Source of the DNA: Streptomyces pyxinae
GTDB taxonomy: Bacteria; Actinomycetota; Actinomycetes; Streptomycetales; Streptomycetaceae
NCBI RefSeq assembly: GCF_024756275.1
Contig: NZ_JANUGQ010000005.1
Span: forward strand, 62,001-126,000
Direction of reading: 5' to 3'
Length of the DNA: 64,000 nt
A program made the translations under genes and the position numbers. Positions 43,001 through 50,929 of the stretch are shown piece by piece; positions within the stretch are counted from its first letter, which is position 1, and the number at the start of each line of letters is the position of its first letter. The notes beneath the pieces are model-generated. The model did not search any database, had not been told where the DNA came from, and was given only the letters and a program-made list of their open reading frames with translations.

Positions 43001-43736
43001 CCATGTGCGCTACGGCATCGGCTGTACGCACCGCGAGCGGGGCCGTTTCACCGAGGCCGGGGACGAGCTCTCCGCCGCCCGGCACCTGTACGGAACGGCC
43101 GGCGACCGGCACGGGGAGGCCCTGGTGCTGCGGGCGCTGGGACTCTGCCACCGGGCCCTGGGGGAGCTGGCCGAGGCCGAGGAACTGCTGACGGCCGCGC
43201 TGGAGATCTTCGAGCGCACCGGTGACACCTTCGGCATGATGTACGCCGGTCAGTCGCTGGCCAAGGTCCGGCTCCGGCAGGGCCGGCTGCCCGAGGCCCG
43301 CGCCCGGCTGGACCGGTGCCTGGCCACCACCCGGGAGCGCCAGGACCGGTTCGGGGAGGCCCTGGTGCTGCGGACGCTCGGAGAGTGGTGGCTCGCCGCC
43401 GGGGAGTGGCGGGCGGCGGAGGAGCCGCTGCGGAGTGCCCTCGCCCTCTGGGACGAACTGCGGCTGCCGCTGTGGCGGGCCCGTACGCTCCGGGACCTGG
43501 CCACCGGCGCGGCGGGCCGGGGTGACCCGCGGGCCGCCCGTGTCCTGCGCGACGAGGCGCTGGGGATCTTCCGCGCCCTGGGCGCCCGCGAGGCCGGTGA
43601 GCTGGACGAGGCCGGTGAGCCGGACGGGGCCGCAGAGCCGGACGGGACCAGTGAGGCGGGCGGGGCCGGGCGACCGGCTAGGAGCGGAGAGCCGGGCGGG
43701 GCCGAGGAACCGGGCGGGGCCGGGCAGCCCTGCTGA
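40089..43736 (+). CDS. large SARP regulator with NB-ARC and TPR domains (AfsR-like)
   Basis: 1215 aa from ATG 40089. Order: an OmpR-type winged helix plus bacterial transcription activator domain (about 1-250, EVRLLGPVELWHGERRIPLN; VYQEGSRLLRTELGIDPG), a Pro/Ala/Gly linker (about 255-425), an NB-ARC ATPase (P-loop ISGRSGIGKTALAV at about 470; LLVLDNAV) and C-terminal TPRs (about 860-1160, for example GEALVLRALGLCHRALGEL). The end is a Gly/Glu/Pro repeat tail. Such proteins activate secondary-metabolism or developmental promoters at 11-bp-spaced repeats. Possible target sites lie directly downstream (43774-43802). Confidence 0.93.
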   Translation: MEVRLLGPVELWHGERRIPLNGPKPAALLAALVIHPGEVLSVDRLVDMVWEERPPATARALVASHVSGLRRALATTGEDGAIRTRSPGYLAEFPAARVDARRFEAALAEGRLLADAGRAAEAVDTLRAAVRLWRGRDALEGLGQSFARVEAVRLAELRLVAQEVRFAAELALGCRAELVAELLAHVAANPLRERPRGQLMIALHRTGRVPDALRVYQEGSRLLRTELGIDPGRELRALHQAVLRGDSGVLGPPALPGDPAPLSGGLRPGRPPGTRPDAPGAGPPAAPGAGLPEVRSGPSGHGAPEARSGPPALPESRSGPPAPALPGPRSGSPAPVLPGPRSGPPARPAAAVPGMEAVPGAAPGPPEAGPPEAGPASAPAPAGPGNADGARSTTGPGAPGSPAGAAVLPQRPVRRPVTAEHPVPPPPFQLPPDMADFVGRAEQLAWAAGLFAAAGGDPPRTAPLIGVISGRSGIGKTALAVHAAHRVAAHFPDGQLFLDLRAAGSEPVDTADALLRLLRALGADPGTLHRHRHDPAELVDLYRGHIVHRRILLVLDNAVGETPLRPLLPPGGGSGVLITSRRRLVALEGAAHLDLTAPPEPEALELLARVAGADRAAAEPDPVAEILALCGRLPLAVRIAGARLAARPHWSPTRLAARLRDEHRRLDELQVGDLEVRGSLGLAYADLTGPERRTLRRLALLDLPDFAAWIAAPLLDLGPDEAEEVVEQLVDCHFVDVVGVDGTGRTRYRIHDLAREHARERALAEEPAVERAAAVRRLVDCWLALSRVAAARAPGGAARLFPGPDPAGPLAPGLAAVPAADPAAWFAAEHPSLLVAVKHCAALGLADRARELAAALMAGSVALYNQFDTWSHSHTVALDAVRRCGDVEGEALLLGGLGQLRLEQDRFEDAYAFFQDALRLFGETGSVRGRAVALAGLGTTRREQGRFDEALALLTAALTAYRVLDDRAGQAHVRYGIGCTHRERGRFTEAGDELSAARHLYGTAGDRHGEALVLRALGLCHRALGELAEAEELLTAALEIFERTGDTFGMMYAGQSLAKVRLRQGRLPEARARLDRCLATTRERQDRFGEALVLRTLGEWWLAAGEWRAAEEPLRSALALWDELRLPLWRARTLRDLATGAAGRGDPRAARVLRDEALGIFRALGAREAGELDEAGEPDGAAEPDGTSEAGGAGRPARSGEPGGAEEPGGAGQPC

Positions 43737-43773
43737 CGGTGCTCTGCGGGGAACGGCGGGGGACCGCAGACGA

Positions 43774-43802
43774 CTGCAGAGAATCTGCAGAGCTTTTGCA
43801 GA
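43774..43802 (+). promoter_or_regulatory. candidate SARP-binding direct repeats upstream of the dipeptidase gene
   Basis: YTGCAGA heptamers at 43774-43780, 43785-43791 and 43796-43802 are spaced exactly 11 bp; a partial fourth (CGCAGA) precedes them. SARP proteins bind heptamer repeats at 11-bp pitch ending about 8 bp before the -10. Here CACGCT (43812-43817) is 9 bp on and 6 bp before the ATG, so transcription would start at or near the start codon. Confidence 0.55.
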
Positions 43803-43823
43803 ACGTCCGGCCACGCTGTCCGT

Positions 43824-44501
43824 ATGACGGAGGTCATCCTGCTCTCGGACCCACGGGTCTCCGGGGTCCGCGTCACCGACAACGGAGAACCGCTGGCCGA
43901 TGCCCGGGACGCCACCTGGCTCCGGGTCGACGGACGCAAGGCCGATGCCGATGGCTCCTACGCCCACCTCCGGACGGACGTACTGAGCCGGTTGCTGCTG
44001 GCCCAGCGCCAACTGCCGGACGGCATCGGCTTCCTGCTGGTGGAGGGGTACCGGCCGCCCGGCCTCCAGCGCCGGTACTTCGACAGGTACGCCACCGGCC
44101 TGCGCGCGGCGCACCCGGACGCCTCGCCGGAGCGGATACGCGAGCTGGCGAGCGCGTACATCTCCCCGCCGGAGGTGGCACCGCACGTCAGCGGTGGCGC
44201 GGTGGACCTGACGCTCTGCACCGAGGACGGCACCGAACTGCCGCTCGGCAGCGAGCTGAACGCCACGCCCGAGGAGAGCGCGGGCCGCTGCCGGACCGCC
44301 GCCCCCGGCATCACCGCCGAGGCGCGGGCCAACCGGGAGCTGATGGACCGGGCGCTCACCGCCGGCGGATTCGTCAACTACCCGACCGAGTGGTGGCACT
44401 GGTCCTACGGCGACCGGTACTGGGCCCTGCTCACCGGCGCACCGAGCGCCCTCTACGGCCCCGTCACCCGGGCCGCCGACCGGTCCGCGCCGCCGTCCTG
44501 A
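43824..44501 (+). CDS. D-alanyl-D-alanine dipeptidase (M15D, VanX-like)
   Basis: 225 aa. Zinc-site motifs are complete: EGYRPPGLQRRYFD, SGGAVDLTL (His in VAPHVSGGAVD, Asp following) and EWWHWSYGD (Glu and His). No signal peptide, so it is probably cytoplasmic. It could recycle wall dipeptides or lower the D-Ala-D-Ala pool. No vanH or vanA-like genes are linked, so a resistance role is unlikely. The gene follows the SARP regulator and has SARP-style repeats in front. Confidence 0.9.
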   Translation: MTEVILLSDPRVSGVRVTDNGEPLADARDATWLRVDGRKADADGSYAHLRTDVLSRLLLAQRQLPDGIGFLLVEGYRPPGLQRRYFDRYATGLRAAHPDASPERIRELASAYISPPEVAPHVSGGAVDLTLCTEDGTELPLGSELNATPEESAGRCRTAAPGITAEARANRELMDRALTAGGFVNYPTEWWHWSYGDRYWALLTGAPSALYGPVTRAADRSAPPS

Positions 44502-44511
44502 CCGGGAGCGT

Positions 44512-44571
44512 CCCGCCCACCGTCCACCCGCCCACCGTCCACCCGCCCACCGTCCACCCGCCCACCGTCCA
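44512..44571. repeat. four 15-bp tandem repeats
   Basis: Four perfect copies of CCCGCCCACCGTCCA directly after the dipeptidase stop, with a decayed fifth to 44580. They lie in the 180-bp spacer before the sigma factor gene. Confidence 0.9.
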
Positions 44572-44682
44572 CCCGTCACCGCCCATCCGCCGCGTCCGGC
44601 TCCGGTACGCCGCCCCACCGGCTGCCACGCCGGCACCGCGCACACCAGCACGCCGCACCATCACCGCACCGGGGGAACCACC

Positions 44683-45423
44683 GTGGAGACCATGCGTAAC
44701 CGGCCGGCACCGGCCCCGACGCCGGCCGGGACGGCCGAGCCGACCGAACCGACCGAACCGACCGGGGCGGCCGGGACGATGAGGAACGCGGGGGCCCGGG
44801 CGCCCGGGAGCGACCGGGCCGGCCGTGCCGGCTCCGAGGGTGAGCCCGACGGCACCATGACGGCCGCCGAGTTCGACGCGGCGTTCACCGCCGTGATGCC
44901 GAGGCTGCGCCGCCGGCTGCTGGCCATGACCGGCGACCCGTACGACGCCGACGACCTGGTGCAGGAGACCTATCTGCGCCTCGCCCGCCGGGCCCGGGCC
45001 AGCACCCTGGCCCACCAGCGCCATGCCTACGCCTACACCTGCGCGGCGGCGCTGAACCTGCTGCGGGACCAGTGGGCCCGGCCGGCCCGGCGCGAGCAGT
45101 GCACCGACCGGCTGCCCGAGCGGGGCTGGGACGGCGGATTCGCCGCCCGGGAGGCGGAGGTCACGGTGCTGGGGCTGCTGCGCAAGCTGTCGCCCAAGGA
45201 GGCGTCCGCGGTGTTCCTCGTGGACATCGAGGGCCTGACCCACGACGGCGCGGGCGAGCGACTCGGGGCGCACCGGGGCACGGTCCAGCGCAACCGGATG
45301 CGCGGTCTCGCCAAGCTGCGGGCCGTTCTGGCCGGGGACGCCCGCACGGCTGCCCCGGCCGGGGACGCCCGCACGGCCGTCCGCGCCATGGAAGGTCGCC
45401 CAGGGGGCAGAAGGCTGGCATGA
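44683..45423 (+). CDS. ECF-type RNA polymerase sigma factor
   Basis: 246 aa from GTG 44683 behind GGGGGAACC. After a 60-residue Pro/Thr/Ala-rich N-terminus with repeated EPT, sigma region 2 is at about 65-135 (LLAMTGDPYDADDLVQETYLRLARR). Region 4 is at about 165-220 (LRKLSPKEASAVFLVDIEGL, LGAHRGTVQRNRMRGLAKLR). No anti-sigma gene is adjacent; the stop overlaps a VOC gene (ATGA). The C-terminus repeats GDARTA twice. Signal and regulon unknown. Confidence 0.87.
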   Translation: METMRNRPAPAPTPAGTAEPTEPTEPTGAAGTMRNAGARAPGSDRAGRAGSEGEPDGTMTAAEFDAAFTAVMPRLRRRLLAMTGDPYDADDLVQETYLRLARRARASTLAHQRHAYAYTCAAALNLLRDQWARPARREQCTDRLPERGWDGGFAAREAEVTVLGLLRKLSPKEASAVFLVDIEGLTHDGAGERLGAHRGTVQRNRMRGLAKLRAVLAGDARTAAPAGDARTAVRAMEGRPGGRRLA

Positions 45424-45833
45424 CTGTGCCCAAGACCAGTGTGATCGTGCTCGATTGCGCCGAACCCGAGGATCTGGCGCGCTTCTACGCGGAGCTTCTG
45501 GGCGCCCGGGCCCGCCGCGGCAACGACCCCGACTTCATCGAGGTGGTGGACGACACCGGCGTACGGCTCGCCGTCCGCCGCGACCACGGTTACGCGCCGC
45601 CCAGCTGGCCCCGGCCGGACGACTCCCAGCAGGCCCATCTCTTCATTCTGGTGGCCCAGGAGGACATGGACGAGGCGGAGCGCGACGCGGTCGGCCTCGG
45701 AGCCCGCCCGATCGAGACCCGTGACAACTCCGGCCCCCGGGACGTCCGCACCTACTCCGACCCGGCCGGGCACTCCTTCACTCTGGCCGCCCGAGAGGGG
45801 AGGACGGCGGAGGACCGGGACGCGGCGCCCTGA
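45420..45833 (+). CDS. VOC superfamily protein coupled to the sigma factor
   Basis: 137 aa from ATG 45420, overlapping the sigma gene by 4 bp. One VOC module: TSVIVLDCAEPEDLARFYAE, HLFILVAQEDMDEAERDAVG and the terminal YSDPAGHSFTLAA. Coupling to a sigma factor suggests it may be a ligand-binding partner or a target of the same signal; this is inference. Confidence 0.87.
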   Translation: MTVPKTSVIVLDCAEPEDLARFYAELLGARARRGNDPDFIEVVDDTGVRLAVRRDHGYAPPSWPRPDDSQQAHLFILVAQEDMDEAERDAVGLGARPIETRDNSGPRDVRTYSDPAGHSFTLAAREGRTAEDRDAAP

Positions 45834-46211
45834 CCGGCGCGGCGGCGAAGGCCCGTACCCACCCCACCGGCCCGGCACGGAGCCGGTGCCGCCCGGCGAC
45901 GTGAGGTCCCGGCGCGGCACCGGAGCCGTACCGGGCCGCTCGCTGTTCCACAACTGCCCTATACAGAGGTGTAGTTGGGCGAAGCGGCTGGCAAATGGGG
46001 GCAATGGGGGCACGATCACCGCTCTGGTTACTCGTGCGTTCCGCACGGCCGATTGCTGACGGATGAGACTGTTGGCGCCTCCCGGCGGCTGGCAATCTCT
46101 TCCTCGTCAGCGGCGAACGGACACCGGAGACCCGGGGTACCGGACGCGGCGGACATCGGAGAACCGGGCAGACCGGTACCGGACTACCGGACGGAAGGGA
46201 GTGGGGGTGTG
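45834..46211. promoter_or_regulatory. control region of the ram (SapB) operon
   Basis: 378 bp with no gene. Features: the interrupted palindrome CAACT-N17-AGTTG (45951-45977) around a TATACA box, a tandem AATGGGGGC pair (about 45994-46011), and the direct repeat CGGCTGGCAA at 45985-45994 and 46086-46095. RamR is known to bind direct repeats upstream of ramC in S. coelicolor; which of these are its sites was not established here. Confidence 0.5.
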
Positions 46212-48827
46212 ATGAAGGGATACGCCGTCTACTGCGACGCGGACCGCCACTTCTACGACGCGCCGTACCGGCTGTCCGAGGACGCGGACTCCGGCCGTGG
46301 GGGAGCGCCGTACGACGCGGCGCTGGCCCCGGTGCCGGAGGGCTGGCACCGCCACCGCAGCGGCGACTGGCTCGCGCTGCGCCCCGTCGACCACCGCCTG
46401 CCCGCCCAGGGCTGGAAGATCCACGTCTCGGCCACCCTCGGCAACGCCGAGTCGGTGCTGGCCCGGGTCTCGGAGTACTGCCTGACCCGCTCCATCGCCT
46501 TCAAGTTCGTGCCGAGCCGCTATCTGCTGCACACCCGCAACGCCAAGTACGCGGACCGCGCGGCGAGCGGCAAGTTCATCACCGTCTACCCGGCCGACGA
46601 CGAGCAGTTCCGGGTCATCGCCGAGGACCTGGCGGAGCTGCTGGCCGGCGAGCCCGGCCCGTACATCCTCAGCGACCTCCGCTGGGGCGAGGGCCCGGTC
46701 TACGTCCGGTACGGCAGCTTCACCCGCCGGCACTGCTACGACGACAAGGGTGAGCTCTGTCCGGCGATCGAGGACGCCGACGGGCGGCTGGTGCCCGACC
46801 CGCGCGGCCCGGCCTTCCGGATACCGGAGTGGGTGACGCCGCCCGACTGCCTCCGTCCGCACCTGGAGGCCCGCTCGGCGGTGACGGTCACCGAGATCCC
46901 GTACACCATCGAGCAGGCGCTGCACTTCTCCAACGGCGGCGGGGTGTACATCGCCCGCGACCGCGCCACCGGCGAGAAGGTGGTCCTCAAGGAGGGCCGT
47001 CCGCACGCCGGACTGGCCGCCGACGGGGCCGACGCGGTGGCGAGGCTGCGGCGCGAACAGACCGCGCTGGAGCGGCTCTCCGGACTGCCGTGCACCCCCG
47101 AGGTCCGGGGCACCTTCGTCCTCGGTGACCATCACTTCCTGGCCATGGAGTTCCTGGAGGGCAAGCCCCTCAACACCTTCTTCGCCAGACGCCACCCGCT
47201 CATCGAGGCGGACCCGACCCCGGAACGGCTGGCCGAGTACACCCACTGGGCGCTGCGCGTCTACCGGCTGGTGGAGGAGGCCGTCGCCGCGGTGCACTCC
47301 CGGGGCGTGGTCTTCAACGACCTCCATCTCTTCAACATCATGGTCTCCGAGGACGAGTCCGCCGTGGCGCTGCTCGACTTCGAGGCGGCGGCCCATATCG
47401 ACGAGGGCCGGCGGCAGACCGTCGCCAACCCCGCCTTCGTGGCCCCGGCCGACCGGCGCGGCTTCGCCGTCGACCGCTATGCCCTCGCCTGTCTGCGGCT
47501 CGCCCTGTTCATCCCGCTGACCAGCCTCTTCGCCCTGGACCGGAAGAAGGCCCGGCACCTCGCGGAGATCACCGCCGAACAGTTCCCGGTGGACCGGGAG
47601 TTCCTGGACGAGGCGGTGGACGAGATCCTGGACGGCACCGGACTGGGCAGGAGTGCGGCGCCCTATCTCCCGGTGGCCCCGGGCGACTGGCCGCGCAGCC
47701 GGGACTCGATGGCCGCGGCCGTGCTCGCCTCGGCCACCCCGGACCGCGAGGACCGCTACTTCCCGGGCGACATCGCCCAGTTCGCCGCCGCCGGCGGGGG
47801 ACTGACCTTCGGCTACGGCACCGCCGGAGTCCTCTACGCGCTCGCCGAGACCGGTGCGCCGCCCTGCCCGGCCGCCGAGGAGTGGCTGCTCCGCCAGACC
47901 AAGGAACCGGAATCCGGCACCCCGATCGGCTTCTACGACGGGCTCGCCGGGGTCGCCTGGACCCTGGACCGGCTCGGCCACAGCGAACGCGCGGTGGAAC
48001 TGGCGGAGTTGACCCTCCGCCGGCCGTGGGAGGACATCGCTCCCGATCTGCACGGCGGACTGGCCGGCGTGGGCCTCGCGCTCGACGCGCTGGCCACCGC
48101 CACCGGCGAGGCCAAACTCCACGACGCCGCCCTGCGCTGCGCCGAACTGGTCGCCGCCGCCACCCCGCGACTGACCCGGGCCGGGCTGCTGTACGGTGCC
48201 TCCGGCGCCGCCCTGCTCCTGGTGCGGCTCTACGAACGCACGGGCGACAGCGCCCTGTTGGACCGCGCCGCCGAGGCGCTCCGGCAGGATCTGGCGCGGT
48301 GCGTCCGCAGTGCCGGCGGCACCCTCCAGGTGGACGAGGGCTGGCGCACCATGCCCTACCTCGGCGCCGGCAGCGCCGGCATCGGAATGGTCCTCGACGA
48401 CTATCTGGCCCACCGCACCGACGCGCAGTTCGAGGAAGCGCGCCGGGAGATCGTCCAGGCCGCCCAGGCCACCTTCTACGCCCAGCCCGGGCTCTTCCGG
48501 GGCGCCGCCGGCATGGTCCTGTACCTCAGCCGGACGACCACCCCGGGGCCCGGCACCGCCCCGGCCGATGTGCGCCGACAGATCGACGCGCTCGCCCGGC
48601 ACGCCGTCCCGTACCAGGGCCATCTGGCCTTCCCCGGCGAACAGATGATGCGGCTGTCCATGGATCTCGCCACGGGCACCGCGGGCTGTCTGCTCGCCCT
48701 CGGCAGCGCCGCCACCGACGGCCACGCGCAGCTGCCGTTCCTGCCGCCGCTCCGGCGGCCCATGAGCCGGCCCCAGCCAGGGGTCGTAACCGCACACCGT
48801 CCCCATGAGAGAGAGGAACCATCATGA
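46212..48827 (+). CDS. ramC: class III lanthipeptide synthetase (SapB-type RamC/AmfT)
   Basis: 871 aa from ATG 46212 (a GTG lies one codon upstream). Three domains: an N-terminal lyase (about 75-200, KIHVSATLGNAESVLARVSE, RNAKYADRAASGKFITVYP), a Ser/Thr-kinase-like domain and a LanC-like cyclase. The kinase domain is at about 225-470, with Lys in KVVLKEGRP, catalytic loop VVFNDLHLFNIMV and LLDFEAAA. The cyclase is at about 515-845, with repeated GG motifs such as YDGLAGVAW, LHGGLAGVGLAL and YLGAGSAGIG. The cyclase lacks the zinc Cys/His set, as expected for class III. It should phosphorylate and dehydrate Ser residues of RamS and form its rings. The stop overlaps ramS as ATGA. Confidence 0.97.
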   Translation: MKGYAVYCDADRHFYDAPYRLSEDADSGRGGAPYDAALAPVPEGWHRHRSGDWLALRPVDHRLPAQGWKIHVSATLGNAESVLARVSEYCLTRSIAFKFVPSRYLLHTRNAKYADRAASGKFITVYPADDEQFRVIAEDLAELLAGEPGPYILSDLRWGEGPVYVRYGSFTRRHCYDDKGELCPAIEDADGRLVPDPRGPAFRIPEWVTPPDCLRPHLEARSAVTVTEIPYTIEQALHFSNGGGVYIARDRATGEKVVLKEGRPHAGLAADGADAVARLRREQTALERLSGLPCTPEVRGTFVLGDHHFLAMEFLEGKPLNTFFARRHPLIEADPTPERLAEYTHWALRVYRLVEEAVAAVHSRGVVFNDLHLFNIMVSEDESAVALLDFEAAAHIDEGRRQTVANPAFVAPADRRGFAVDRYALACLRLALFIPLTSLFALDRKKARHLAEITAEQFPVDREFLDEAVDEILDGTGLGRSAAPYLPVAPGDWPRSRDSMAAAVLASATPDREDRYFPGDIAQFAAAGGGLTFGYGTAGVLYALAETGAPPCPAAEEWLLRQTKEPESGTPIGFYDGLAGVAWTLDRLGHSERAVELAELTLRRPWEDIAPDLHGGLAGVGLALDALATATGEAKLHDAALRCAELVAAATPRLTRAGLLYGASGAALLLVRLYERTGDSALLDRAAEALRQDLARCVRSAGGTLQVDEGWRTMPYLGAGSAGIGMVLDDYLAHRTDAQFEEARREIVQAAQATFYAQPGLFRGAAGMVLYLSRTTTPGPGTAPADVRRQIDALARHAVPYQGHLAFPGEQMMRLSMDLATGTAGCLLALGSAATDGHAQLPFLPPLRRPMSRPQPGVVTAHRPHEREEPS

Positions 48828-48952
48828 CCCTTCTCGACCTGCAGTCGATGGAGACCCCGAAGGACGAGGCCACGGGCGACGTCGCCACCGGCAGCCGCGC
48901 CAGCCTGCTGCTCTGCGGCGACAGCAGCCTGAGCGTCACCACCTGTAACTGA
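48824..48952 (+). CDS. ramS: SapB lanthipeptide precursor RamS
   Basis: 42 aa from ATG 48824. Leader: MTLLDLQSMETPKDEATGDV, with the class III recognition motif LLDLQ. Core: TGSRASLLLCGD followed by SSLSVTTCN. This matches the S. coelicolor SapB core, as I recall it, except Val for Ile at core position 17. Two Ser-x-x-x-Cys ring units are conserved (Cys at core positions 10 and 20). After modification it becomes the surfactant peptide that lets aerial hyphae leave the moist colony. Confidence 0.97.
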   Translation: MTLLDLQSMETPKDEATGDVATGSRASLLLCGDSSLSVTTCN

Positions 48953-49006
48953 TCCAGGGTCGGTCGCGCGGTGCCGAATGCCGCGCGCCCGACGGTAAAA
49001 GGATCA

Positions 49007-49043
49007 CCCGGTCCCGGACGGCGTCTCACCGTCCGGGACCGGG
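49007..49043 (+). terminator. strong hairpin between ramS and ramA
   Basis: CCCGGTCCCGGACGG (49007-49021) and CCGTCCGGGACCGGG (49029-49043) form a perfect 15-bp stem with a 7-nt loop, 55 nt past ramS. It probably limits read-through so that the precursor is made in excess of the transporter, or protects the ramCS message. Confidence 0.75.
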
Positions 49044-49081
49044 CTGTGTCCCGAGCTGTTCCCCGAGGAGGCACCCCACTC

Positions 49082-50929
49082 ATGACCTCCCCGCCCCCCA
49101 CGGCCACTCCGGTCGCCCGGCCGCCCGGGCCGGCTCCGGAGAAACCCGGCGACGGGCCGGGCAAGGACCCGGAGGACCGGAGCGCCGCCGACCGGCTGCT
49201 GTGGCGGGCCGCCCGGCACAGCGGGGGGCGTGGCGCGGCGATCCTGGTCTGCTCGGTCGCCTCCGCCCTGGCCGCGCTCGCCGAACCGGCCGTCCTCGGC
49301 CGCGCCCTGGATCTGCTCCTCGGCCACGACCCGGCCGCCGGCCGTCTGGTCCTCCTCTGCACGGCGCTGATCGTGGCCGAAGTGGTGCTGGACGCCGTGG
49401 TGGCCCTGCTCACCGGCACCACCAACGCCCGGTCCACCGCCTGGCTCCGGGGCCGGGCCGTCACCCGGCTGCTCGCCGCCTCGCCCGAGCACGCGGCCCG
49501 CTTCGCCCCCGGCGACCTGGCCACCCGGCTGACCGCCAACGCCACCGAGGCCGGAACCGTACCCGCCTCGGCCGCCGCCGGACTCGCCGCCCTGCTGCCC
49601 CCGCTGGGCGGAGTGGCGGCGCTGCTGCTCATCGACGCCTGGACGGCCGCCGCCTTCCTGGCCGGGGTGCCGCTGCTCCTGCTGCTGCTGCGCGCCTTCG
49701 CCCGCAGCTCCACCGAGAGCGTCTCCCGCTACCAGCGCGTCCAGTCCGCCATGGCCGGCCGGCTGCTGGAAACCCTGGCCGGCGCCCACACCGTCGCCGC
49801 CGCCGGCACCGCCGCCCGGGAGCGCCACCGGATCCTCACCGGCCCCCCGGGGCTTCCCGAACTGGCCGCCGAGGGACGGGCGATGTGGCTGGTCTACGGC
49901 CGGGCGGTGGCCCACAGCGGGGTGCTGATGCCGGTGCTGGTCTGCGTCGTCCTGGCCGTCGGGGGGATCCGGCTGGCGCAGGGCGCGCTCGGGGTCGGTG
50001 AACTGGTCGCCGCCTCCCGGTACGCCGCCCTGGCCGCCGGGGTCGGCGCCGTCTCCGGGCTGCTCGGCGCCGTGGTGCGCGGCCGCGCCGCCGCCCGCCG
50101 CACGGCGGAGGTGCCGGCCCTGCCGCCGCTGCCGCACGGCCGCGCCCTGCTGCCCCCGGGCGGTCCCGGTGCCCTGGAGCTGCGCGGGGTCACCGTGGAG
50201 CGGGCCGGGACGGCGGTGCTGGCCGATGTGGACCTGACGCTGCCCGGCGGGGCCACCGTCGCGGTCGTCGGCCGGTCCGGCGCCGGCAAGTCACTGCTGG
50301 CCGCCGTGGCCGGCCGGCTGCTCGCCCCGGACCGGGGACGGGTGCTGCTGGACGGCGTCGACCTGGCCGCGCTCGACCCGGCGGAACTGCGCCGGGAGGT
50401 GGGCCATGCCTTCGCCCGTCCCGCGCTCTTCGGGGCCACGGTCGGCGCGGCCGTCGCCTTCGGAGCCGCGTCGCCGGACGACGGCGCCGTACGGTCGGCC
50501 GGCCGGGCGGCGGGCGCCGACGGCTTCGTCCAGCGGCTGCCCGGCGGCTACCGGACCCCGGTCGCGGACGCCCCGCTCTCCGGCGGCGAACGGCAACGGC
50601 TCGGCCTCGCCCGGGCGTTCGCCCACGCCGGCCGGCTGCTGGTGCTGGACGACGCCATGTCCAGCCTGGACACCGTCACCCAGCGGGAGGTCGAACGGGC
50701 CCTCACCCAGCAGGTACGGCCCGGCACCCGGCTGCTCGTCACCCACCGGCTCTCCCGCGCCGCCGGGGCGGACCTGGTGGTCTGGCTGGACCGGGGCCGG
50801 GTACGCGCCACCGGGCCGCACCACGAGCTGTGGCGGGACCCCGGCTACCGCGCCCTCTTCGCCGTCCCGGAGCCGGACACCGAACCGGCGCCGGCCGCCG
50901 CCCCGGTACCCCCGGAGGCGGACCGGTGA
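49082..50929 (+). CDS. ramA: ABC half-transporter of the SapB system (degenerate nucleotide site)
   Basis: 615 aa from ATG 49082. Membrane domain with about six helices (residues about 50-330, for example AAILVCSVASALAALAEPAV and GVLMPVLVCVVLAVGG), then an ATPase: Walker A GRSGAGKSLLAAV (about 402), signature LSGGERQRLG, Walker B LLVLDDAMSSLD, His in LLVTHRLSR. Two changes stand out: the catalytic Glu after Walker B is Asp (DD for DE), and the Q-loop position reads HAFARPALF without Gln. It should pair with RamB and export the modified peptide; no protease domain is present. Confidence 0.93.
   Translation: MTSPPPTATPVARPPGPAPEKPGDGPGKDPEDRSAADRLLWRAARHSGGRGAAILVCSVASALAALAEPAVLGRALDLLLGHDPAAGRLVLLCTALIVAEVVLDAVVALLTGTTNARSTAWLRGRAVTRLLAASPEHAARFAPGDLATRLTANATEAGTVPASAAAGLAALLPPLGGVAALLLIDAWTAAAFLAGVPLLLLLLRAFARSSTESVSRYQRVQSAMAGRLLETLAGAHTVAAAGTAARERHRILTGPPGLPELAAEGRAMWLVYGRAVAHSGVLMPVLVCVVLAVGGIRLAQGALGVGELVAASRYAALAAGVGAVSGLLGAVVRGRAAARRTAEVPALPPLPHGRALLPPGGPGALELRGVTVERAGTAVLADVDLTLPGGATVAVVGRSGAGKSLLAAVAGRLLAPDRGRVLLDGVDLAALDPAELRREVGHAFARPALFGATVGAAVAFGAASPDDGAVRSAGRAAGADGFVQRLPGGYRTPVADAPLSGGERQRLGLARAFAHAGRLLVLDDAMSSLDTVTQREVERALTQQVRPGTRLLVTHRLSRAAGADLVVWLDRGRVRATGPHHELWRDPGYRALFAVPEPDTEPAPAAAPVPPEADR

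Noticed and set aside
43824..44501. Part of a vancomycin-type resistance cluster
   Set aside because: VanX-like dipeptidase alone, without vanH, vanA, vanS or vanR neighbours; stand-alone dipeptidases are common.
44512..44571. 15-bp repeats as SARP or sigma-factor binding sites
   Set aside because: The 15-bp period is not the 11-bp or 22-bp pitch of SARP sites, and they directly follow a stop codon; slippage repeats are the simpler reading.
39846..44651. 1601-codon open frame on the minus strand across the SARP and dipeptidase genes
   Set aside because: It is antisense to two well-supported genes, has low-complexity Gly/Arg/Pro composition and no domain. It arises because G/C third positions leave the opposite frame without stops.
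46107..48806. 899-codon minus-strand open frame opposite ramC
   Set aside because: Same artefact: simple composition, mirrors the LanKC gene codon by codon.
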